Source of the DNA: a bacterium
GTDB lineage: Archaea > Thermoproteota > Nitrososphaeria > Nitrososphaerales > CADDZS01
Length of the DNA stretch: 10,328 nt
Assembly: GCA_027310845.1 (NCBI GenBank)
Contig: DAIDAB010000059.1
Coordinates: forward strand, 1-10,328
Direction of reading: 5' to 3'
Part shown: piece after piece, positions 6,625 through 10,328 of the stretch
How the letters are laid out: the number at the start of each line of letters is the position of its first letter
Numbering within the stretch: position 1 is the stretch's first letter
Notes under the pieces: generated by a model
Databases searched by the model: none
Told to the model about the DNA's origin: nothing
What the model saw: the letters and a program-made list of their open reading frames with translations, nothing else
Translations under genes and position numbers: made by a program

Positions 6625-7017
6625 TCAACCGAAGAGCAGATGTTTCAAGCCTCTGAAAAAGCTGTCCAGCGAAACGAACATGAGCAGGAAGCCGAATAGA
6701 GTGGCGGAAATTCCTCTAGTCTTTGACTTGCCCGATCCCGAAGTTGAGCCTTGGATCTTCGAAAGGATCAATGCTGATCCTAAAGCGACAATCGTTTCAG
6801 GTGAATCAACCGCCAAGTGCAAGAATGGCTTTGTTCTTGGATCAAATCTATCCTGATGCACGGCAAACCATTCATTGTATTCCCTGAGGTGAACGCCTGA
6901 TTTGTGTCGATATTGCCTAAAGGCTCCTCTCGGAGAGCCAAGGCATGTTTCTTCGTACCCCTCAGGAAGAATAGGCATGATTGATTTTGAAACATAAATT
7001 TCATCATCAGAACACAT
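6625..7017 (-). CDS. Small membrane-anchored protein of unknown function, upstream of the UbiB-like gene
   Basis: About 130 residues. A soluble N-terminal part carries YRHKSGVHLREYNEWFAVHQD and RFDPRTKPFLHLAVDSPE (about 36-74), a Tyr/His/Trp-rich block resembling short archaeal proteins of unknown function. A moderately hydrophobic helix follows (about 74-88), then a Gly/Ser-rich linker and a C-terminal membrane segment (about 103-121). I cannot name a family. Start choice: the ATG at 7015-7017 lies about 28 bases from the centre of a TATA-like ATAAAT (7043-7048), fitting a leaderless mRNA. A GTG at 7030-7032 adds five residues and an ATG at 6976-6978 would remove 13. It sits 28 bases before the UbiB-like gene on the same strand, suggesting a shared membrane-related function. 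Confidence 0.7.
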   Translation of the reverse strand: MCSDDEIYVSKSIMPILPEGYEETCLGSPRGAFRQYRHKSGVHLREYNEWFAVHQDRFDPRTKPFLHLAVDSPETIVALGSALILSKIQGSTSGSGKSKTRGISATLFGFLLMFVSLDSFFRGLKHLLFG

Positions 7018-7042
7018 AATCTGACTCAGCACTTGAGTTTCG

Positions 7043-7048
7043 ATTTAT
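7043..7048 (-). promoter_or_regulatory. TATA-like box for the 6625-7017 / UbiB-like unit
   Basis: On the minus strand this reads ATAAAT within CGCATAAATCG, about 28 bases before the ATG at 7017, so the likely operon would be leaderless. Nearby are short TGAGT/ACTCA motifs (ACTCA 7024-7028, TGAGT 7034-7038, TGAGT 7055-7059); the two TGAGT copies are 21 bases apart, about two helical turns. The rest of the divergent region to 7225 shows no further clear signal except the Shine-Dalgarno of the next gene. Confidence 0.4.
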
Positions 7049-7225
7049 GCGTTGTGAGTCAACTCCTGGACAAGTTGTACCAAACAGTCTATCATTTGGA
7101 TGTAGGCAATGATTGTTTCCAATTTGGCTAGCTATGCGTACAACAATTCGAACAGACATTATTGGAAGCACGCGCCGCTTACAAAAACGCAGTATCTAAT
7201 ACCCTTGGAGGGTTTACCTCGAATC

Positions 7226-7792
7226 ATGAGCGCGATAGCCTCAACAATCGTAGCACATAAATTCCTCGTCGCAATCGCCATAGCTTCACTGACAATCACG
7301 GGCGGAGCAATCGCAGTCGGAACCTCGGCCAACACAGTCGGGACGATGAGTTTCACGGTCAACTCATCTGTCGGCGTAGTATCAATTGCCAACATGGACT
7401 TTGGCAATCTTACCGCAGGGCAGTCCAAGACATTCACTTCAACAGCCAAAGTCAACATAACTTCAAATGGAAACTATACTCTATACTTGGAGAACACGCA
7501 GATACTTGACAATGCATTCAGCAGCTTTGACGCAAATGTCACTGGACTCAGTGCGAGCACAATCATGCTTTCGCTAGATAACCCTTGGGCCAGATTTAAT
7601 GCAACGTCGGGTGTATATGATGTGACAATCTCTTTGAGGTTGACTGTAAATAGCGAGATCGGCCACATATTGACAGTCAACAACTCACCATTCCTCGGAA
7701 TCAGCACCTATCCACCTTCGCACATCGAACCAATGCCGCCAATTGCTCCTCAACACCAAGAGGACAATGGACAAGACATCGACGGGGACTAG
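7226..7792 (+). CDS. Secreted, probably N-glycosylated surface protein of unknown function
   Basis: A 188-residue protein with an N-terminal export signal or anchor: MSAIASTIVAHK, then the hydrophobic stretch FLVAIAIASLTITGGAIAV, followed by small residues suitable for signal-peptidase cleavage. The mature part is Thr/Ser/Asn-rich, apparently all-beta and cysteine-free. It has seven N-x-S/T sequons (Asn46, 61, 77, 83, 104, 125, 152), consistent with archaeal surface N-glycosylation. A Pro-rich segment and an acidic tail (EDNGQDIDGD) end it, with no C-terminal membrane anchor. The ATG at 7226 is preferred because GGAGGG lies at 7207-7212 and the hydrophobic signal then begins near residue 13. 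An ATG at 7109 would add 39 polar, Asn/Tyr-rich residues before the signal and is not supported. The layout recalls filament- or S-layer-associated proteins such as the TasA/CalY type, but no motif proves this. Confidence 0.78.
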   Translation: MSAIASTIVAHKFLVAIAIASLTITGGAIAVGTSANTVGTMSFTVNSSVGVVSIANMDFGNLTAGQSKTFTSTAKVNITSNGNYTLYLENTQILDNAFSSFDANVTGLSASTIMLSLDNPWARFNATSGVYDVTISLRLTVNSEIGHILTVNNSPFLGISTYPPSHIEPMPPIAPQHQEDNGQDIDGD

Positions 7793-7796
7793 ACAC

Positions 7797-7834
7797 AGCT
7801 GTAGAGAATGACTGCAGCTTCTCCCTTTCTTTTT
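7797..7834 (+). terminator. Hairpin plus T-tract terminator
   Basis: AGCTGTAG (7797-7804) pairs with CTGCAGCT (7812-7819), eight pairs including one G-U, around a 7-base loop, followed by a pyrimidine run ending in TTTCTTTTT (7826-7834). It begins four bases after the stop of the surface-protein gene and separates it from the DUF998 gene. Confidence 0.6.
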
Positions 7835-7848
7835 GTTATTCTCAATTT

Positions 7849-7863
7849 GCGTGAAATTTACGC
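7849..7863. promoter_or_regulatory. Near-palindrome in the intergenic region before DUF998
   Basis: GCGTGAAATTTACGC is a 15-base inverted repeat around a central A, with one G/T mismatch. It lies after the terminator and about 80 bases before the TATA-like box of the DUF998 gene. An operator role is possible, but there is no supporting second copy. Confidence 0.2.
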
Positions 7864-7941
7864 TTTGGCAGACATTTTCTCTTGATGAACATTCACAAAT
7901 TGGCCTAGAGATCAGAAAATCATTCAGCAGATTCATGAAAT

Positions 7942-7965
7942 GTTTATCTTGACTCAAGTGAGGAG
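7942..7965 (+). promoter_or_regulatory. TATA-like box and Shine-Dalgarno before the DUF998 gene
   Basis: GTTTATCT (7942-7949) is centred about 29 bases before the ATG, which would start transcription near 7971. GTGAGGAG (7958-7965) is a good Shine-Dalgarno match 9 bases before the same ATG. The two signals conflict: a message started from this TATA box would exclude the ribosome site. Either transcription begins farther upstream or one match is fortuitous. Confidence 0.45.
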
Positions 7966-7974
7966 CATTTTACA

Positions 7975-8604
7975 ATGACGTCATCGAATCAGAAAATAGC
8001 TGGAACGCTCCTTTTTGCAGGATCTGTTGGATTCATTCTTGCGATGAATATTGCGGAGTGGTTATACCCAGCAAATCCAGGTTACAGTGTCTCTCAGAAC
8101 TATATAAGCGACCTGGGTGCCACGTGTCGCTCTACGTGTAACATATACCAACCGACTTCCACGATTTTCAACACGTCGATAGTTATTCTGGGGATTCTGA
8201 TTATCTCCGGATCCTACTTTCTGTACAGAAGCTACAAGAAGAAGGTCTTCTCACTATTATTGATACTGTCTGGCATAGGTGCAATGGGTGTTGGGATATT
8301 CCCAGAAACAACAGGCAATCTTCATTCGATAGTATCGTTGATAGTTTTCTTATTTGGGGGATTGGCTGCCATCGCGGCGCTCCAGATTGTCAGGCGTCCC
8401 TTCAACTACTTCTCGATATTCCTGGGACTCTTGACGCTCTTCGCACTAGGTCTTTACACGTCCGGAAACTATCTGGGGTTCGGCCCTGGTGGAATGGAAA
8501 GATTAGTTGCCTACCCGGCGCTTCTCTGGGGAGCTGGACTTGGAGGATACATGCTTTCGACTCAGGACTCGTCTAAGCCCTGGTCAGCCGCAGCGAAACC
8601 TTGA
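7975..8604 (+). CDS. DUF998 family integral membrane protein
   Basis: A 209-residue protein with six predicted membrane helices at about 8-30, 64-85, 91-109, 116-138, 143-163 and 176-193. Conserved DUF998 features are visible: NYISDLGA (42-49) in the first extracytoplasmic loop, GIFPETTGNLHSIVS (107-121, with the family's FP...H pattern) and GGMERLVAYPALLW (172-185). Function is not established for the family. Two cysteines, Cys51 and Cys55, lie in the first loop (CRSTC) and could form a disulfide outside the cell. The ATG at 7975 has a well-placed Shine-Dalgarno. The gene ends five bases before the stop of the convergent minus-strand gene. Confidence 0.9.
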   Translation: MTSSNQKIAGTLLFAGSVGFILAMNIAEWLYPANPGYSVSQNYISDLGATCRSTCNIYQPTSTIFNTSIVILGILIISGSYFLYRSYKKKVFSLLLILSGIGAMGVGIFPETTGNLHSIVSLIVFLFGGLAAIAALQIVRRPFNYFSIFLGLLTLFALGLYTSGNYLGFGPGGMERLVAYPALLWGAGLGGYMLSTQDSSKPWSAAAKP

Positions 8605-8609
8605 GTGCT

Positions 8610-8906
8610 TTAATTGCCAGTGACGGCCTGCCCCATCTGACCAATTCTCAGAAACAGGTTTGCAAACCTGTAGAAATTGAGTTTGACTATCAGGAATCCT
8701 ATCAACACAAGCGAGGCGAATTGGACCGCAGCAAAGTGAACCGCTAGACCCAGTATCAGCAATACCAAGATTCCAGCCTCTTTCCTAGCAATTCCAAAAG
8801 CCATTAGGAGAACTGACACTCCACCCAAGAATTTGTGAGTTCGCAGACTCAATCTTCGCTTCCAATTATCAAGTGACCTGAGAGTGCGCGAAGTCTTTAG
8901 GCGCAT
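8610..8906 (-). CDS. Small membrane protein, unknown function
   Basis: About 98 residues: a basic N-terminal segment (MRLKTSRTLRSLDNWKRRLSLR) followed by two or three hydrophobic helices (about 26-41, 44-60 and 62-76) and a short amphipathic C-terminus. No recognised family. The ATG at 8904-8906 is preferred over a TTG at 8916-8918, because a TATA-like box on this strand (+ strand CTTTATAC, 8935-8942) is centred about 32 bases before the ATG and a GAGG lies 6 bases before it. The gene is convergent with DUF998 at its 3' end and follows the short-chain dehydrogenase gene in the same orientation, but its own promoter-like signals suggest independent transcription. Confidence 0.65.
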   Translation of the reverse strand: MRLKTSRTLRSLDNWKRRLSLRTHKFLGGVSVLLMAFGIARKEAGILVLLILGLAVHFAAVQFASLVLIGFLIVKLNFYRFANLFLRIGQMGQAVTGN

Positions 8907-8934
8907 TACGATCCTCAATCCGAAGGTGTCGTTG

Positions 8935-8966
8935 CTTTATACTTAATCCTAACGGATTCGGAATCC
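8935..8966 (-). promoter_or_regulatory. TATA box and nested AATCC/GGATT palindromes before the small membrane protein gene
   Basis: The minus-strand TATA-like box is 8935-8942. Immediately upstream of it lie AATCC (8945-8949), TAAC, GGATT (8954-8958), then GAATCC (8961-8966). GGATTC-G-GAATCC (8954-8966) is a perfect 13-base palindrome, overlapping a second inverted pair AATCC-TAAC-GGATT (8945-8958). One more AATCC is at 8917-8921, between the TATA box and the start. Several half-sites flanking a promoter suggest a regulator binding site. A hairpin terminating the upstream dehydrogenase message is less likely because no T-tract follows on that strand. Confidence 0.4.
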
Positions 8967-8972
8967 ACCCTC

Positions 8973-9767
8973 TTAGAAGATCGATTTTATCAGTCCACCG
9001 TCCACATTGATCATTGTTCCATTGATGTAGGCTGCTTTGTCGCTTGCGAGAAACGCAGAGAGATAGCCTATTTCCTCAGGCTTGCCATATCTTCCAGCGG
9101 GGACGTCTTTCAGCTGCTCCCTCATGAGATCTTCTGGCGTCTTTCCCGTTCTTCTTGATCTGTCCATTAAGAGCTGAGTCGCCCGATCGGTGAGTATGTG
9201 TCCCTGCAGTATCCCATTCGAGGTGACACCATTGCCAGCAAGCTCAAGCGCAAGCGACTTTGCGAGACCCGCAATACTCAGCCTCACAGTATTTGAGAGC
9301 ACAAGATTAGTTATAGGACTCCTAAGCGTCAGAGAGGTGACATAGATCAATCGTCCCCACCTTCTTTCGACCATGTGTGGCACCAACTTCTTCGTGAGCC
9401 AGACCGCACTCATGAGAAGCAGATTGACTGCGTAATCCCAATCTTCAATATTTAGCTCACTGAATGTTCCGGGCTTCGGCGGACCCGTGTTGTATGCCAA
9501 GATGTCGACTTTATCAAAATGGTCCATGGCTACATGAGCAAGATGCTCTACCTGATCCCTCACAGTAAGATCGCAAACAACTGGAAGTATGTCACTGTTT
9601 CCAGTATCGCTAGAAATCAGTTTTCTTGCTTTTTCTAGCTCATCCATGTTTCGTGAGGAGATCACAACCTTCGATCCTTCTTCCGCAAGAACTTTTGCTA
9701 TCCCAAGACCAATTCCCTTGCTGGCAGCAGTCACAAGCGACACTCTGTTCTTGAGTCCAAGATTCAT
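8973..9767 (-). CDS. Short-chain dehydrogenase/reductase-like protein, atypical FabG-like subgroup
   Basis: A 264-residue Rossmann-fold protein. The cofactor loop is TAASKGIG (residues 13-20), with Ala replacing the first Gly of TGxxxGxG. The usual NNAG is NTG (93-95). The catalytic-region Ser is present (Ser145 in YVTSLTLRSP), but the YxxxK pair is replaced by Ser158 and Arg162 (SNTVR). The C-terminal INVDGGL block matches the family end. This pattern fits the FabG-like SDR subgroup that lacks perfect cofactor and catalytic motifs (CDD BKR_like_SDR_like), whose substrates are poorly known. A classical ketoreductase activity should not be assumed. The ATG at 9765-9767 is preferred over an upstream alternative at 9783-9785, because a TATA box at 9789-9796 is about 26 bases away and implies a leaderless transcript. 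An independent unit: no close gene upstream. Confidence 0.9.
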   Translation of the reverse strand: MNLGLKNRVSLVTAASKGIGLGIAKVLAEEGSKVVISSRNMDELEKARKLISSDTGNSDILPVVCDLTVRDQVEHLAHVAMDHFDKVDILAYNTGPPKPGTFSELNIEDWDYAVNLLLMSAVWLTKKLVPHMVERRWGRLIYVTSLTLRSPITNLVLSNTVRLSIAGLAKSLALELAGNGVTSNGILQGHILTDRATQLLMDRSRRTGKTPEDLMREQLKDVPAGRYGKPEEIGYLSAFLASDKAAYINGTMINVDGGLIKSIF

Positions 9768-9788
9768 ACTACACCAATGGAACATCCT

Positions 9789-9796
9789 GTTTATAG
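9789..9796 (-). promoter_or_regulatory. TATA box of the short-chain dehydrogenase gene
   Basis: On the minus strand this reads CTATAAAC, centred about 26 bases before the ATG at 9767, the spacing expected for a leaderless archaeal transcript. It supports the shorter 264-residue start. Confidence 0.6.
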
Positions 9797-10066
9797 AAGC
9801 TTCTGAAACGGCCTCTTGAGCAAGTCATGGAATAAGTCTGGTGATTAGGGCGAGAACGCCACAAGGATGCCGACTTCTGTCTATGTTGGTGGCCTAGTTT
9901 TTTGATGTGCCCTATTTCTGTGCATGGCCATAATAGTGCCAACTCTTGGGCGTGACAAAAATGCACGGCGTCTGATCCATCGAATGTTTTCTAGAAACTC
10001 TTTCCACTAATGTGAACTGGTGTCACAAGAATCTATATGCACTTAATGATCTAAATATCTCTACGC
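9797..10066. other. Gene-free stretch
   Basis: About 270 bases with no convincing coding frame. The longest minus-strand frame has an implausible composition (His/Cys/Trp/Arg-rich) and overlaps the dehydrogenase promoter. Small elements seen: GGCG-AGAA-CGCC hairpin (9849-9860), a plus-strand T run (9899-9904), and GTGCAT/ATGCAC arms (9920-9925, 9961-9966) too far apart to mean much. On the minus strand an A run at 9956-9960 reads as TTTTT, about 107 bases after the stop at 10067, and could end that transcript. No tRNA or known RNA is recognised. Confidence 0.5.
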
Positions 10067-10328
10067 CTAGATCACAATTTTGATCACGTTCGTGAATATA
10101 TAGATCGGAATGACTGAATATATCCACTCGTGATGGAGAATCACATCTTTTCTGATCTCTGGCCAGAACTTGTCCCCAACAAAATCAATTACTATGCATA
10201 CCCCAGTCAGCGCGCCTACGTAACCAATATCCATCCAAAGAGGACCGTGAATCAGCTTGGCATGGCCCAATATGAAAAGGCCAGCGAGTATTCCATACGC
10301 CGCTGGAATTATCAGGTATATGCAATTG
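10067..10328 (-). CDS. 3' part of a membrane protein running off the right edge
   Basis: The frame is open from the right edge (first full codon at 10325-10327) for 86 codons to a TAG at 10067-10069; the start lies outside the window. The visible part begins with a hydrophobic helix (YLIIPAAYGILAGLFIL), then GHAKLIHGPLWMDIGYVG, a second helix around ALTGVCIVIDFVG, a polar charged loop (DKFWPEIRKDVILHHEW) and a third helix (IYSVIPIYIFTNVIKIVI) at the C-terminus. At least three membrane spans are present. An internal TTG at 10268-10270 could be read as a start but would cut off the first helix, so truncation by the window is preferred. No family is recognised. Confidence 0.65.
   Translation of the reverse strand, partial: NCIYLIIPAAYGILAGLFILGHAKLIHGPLWMDIGYVGALTGVCIVIDFVGDKFWPEIRKDVILHHEWIYSVIPIYIFTNVIKIVI

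Noticed and set aside
7060..7077. CAACT / AGTTG inverted repeat with an 8-base loop in the divergent region
   Set aside because: A five-base stem in AT-rich DNA is expected by chance, and it has no consistent position relative to either promoter.
7109..7225. N-terminal extension of the secreted protein from an ATG at 7109
   Set aside because: It would place 39 polar residues before the export signal, whereas a Shine-Dalgarno at 7207-7212 supports the ATG at 7226.
9769..9966. 65-codon minus-strand frame upstream of the dehydrogenase
   Set aside because: Its composition is implausible (His, Cys, Trp, Arg-rich), it has no domain, and it covers the dehydrogenase promoter and start.
9797..10066. 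Possible tRNA or structured RNA in the gene-free stretch
   Set aside because: No cloverleaf, no conserved T-arm or anticodon arm, and only very short hairpins are visible.

Overview
The window reads as a moderate-GC archaeal chromosome segment. No rRNA, ribosomal-protein or other taxonomic marker is present. The domain call rests on four things: AT-rich TATA-like boxes centred about 25-32 bases before several starts (4633, 9767, 8906, 7017), which imply leaderless or near-leaderless mRNAs; T-rich termination tracts; frequent TTG starts; and a gene set common in archaea (compact Hsp20, ABC1/UbiB kinase-like protein, DUF998 membrane protein, stand-alone CBS pair, phosphoesterase of the phospholipase C/acid phosphatase family). 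A soil or sediment thaumarchaeote-like or Thermoplasmata-like lineage is a guess only.

Layout. (1) Positions 1-1647, plus strand: a tightly packed set of three reading frames. The first is the 3' end of an unrecognised gene entering from the left edge. It overlaps the next TTG start by four bases (TTGA). The second is an unknown 150-residue protein whose TGA stop abuts, in the same frame, the TTG of a phosphoesterase. A T-rich tract closes the unit. (2) Positions 1648-2126 hold one weak small ORF, possibly frameshifted. (3) Positions 2127-4483, minus strand: a small four-helix membrane protein, then a 14-helix-type DHA2 drug/H+ antiporter and a two-CBS-domain protein 15 bases apart. (4) A divergent region at 4484-4632 leads rightwards into Hsp20, with a strong TATA box and a palindrome upstream. 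(5) Positions 5031-7017, minus strand: a small membrane-anchored protein followed by an ABC1/UbiB-family kinase-like protein with a C-terminal membrane hairpin. (6) Positions 7226-8604, plus strand: a secreted, sequon-rich surface protein with a hairpin/T-tract terminator, then DUF998. (7) Positions 8610-9767, minus strand: a small membrane protein preceded by nested AATCC/GGATT palindromes, and a short-chain dehydrogenase-like protein that lacks the canonical YxxxK catalytic pair. (8) A gene-free stretch, then the 3' part of a membrane protein running off the right edge.

The window looks like ordinary archaeal accessory/housekeeping sequence rich in membrane and envelope functions. I see no CRISPR array, insertion sequence, tRNA or obvious defence system. 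The least explained part is the 1-1647 unit, where a phosphoesterase without a visible signal peptide is apparently translationally coupled to two unknown proteins.
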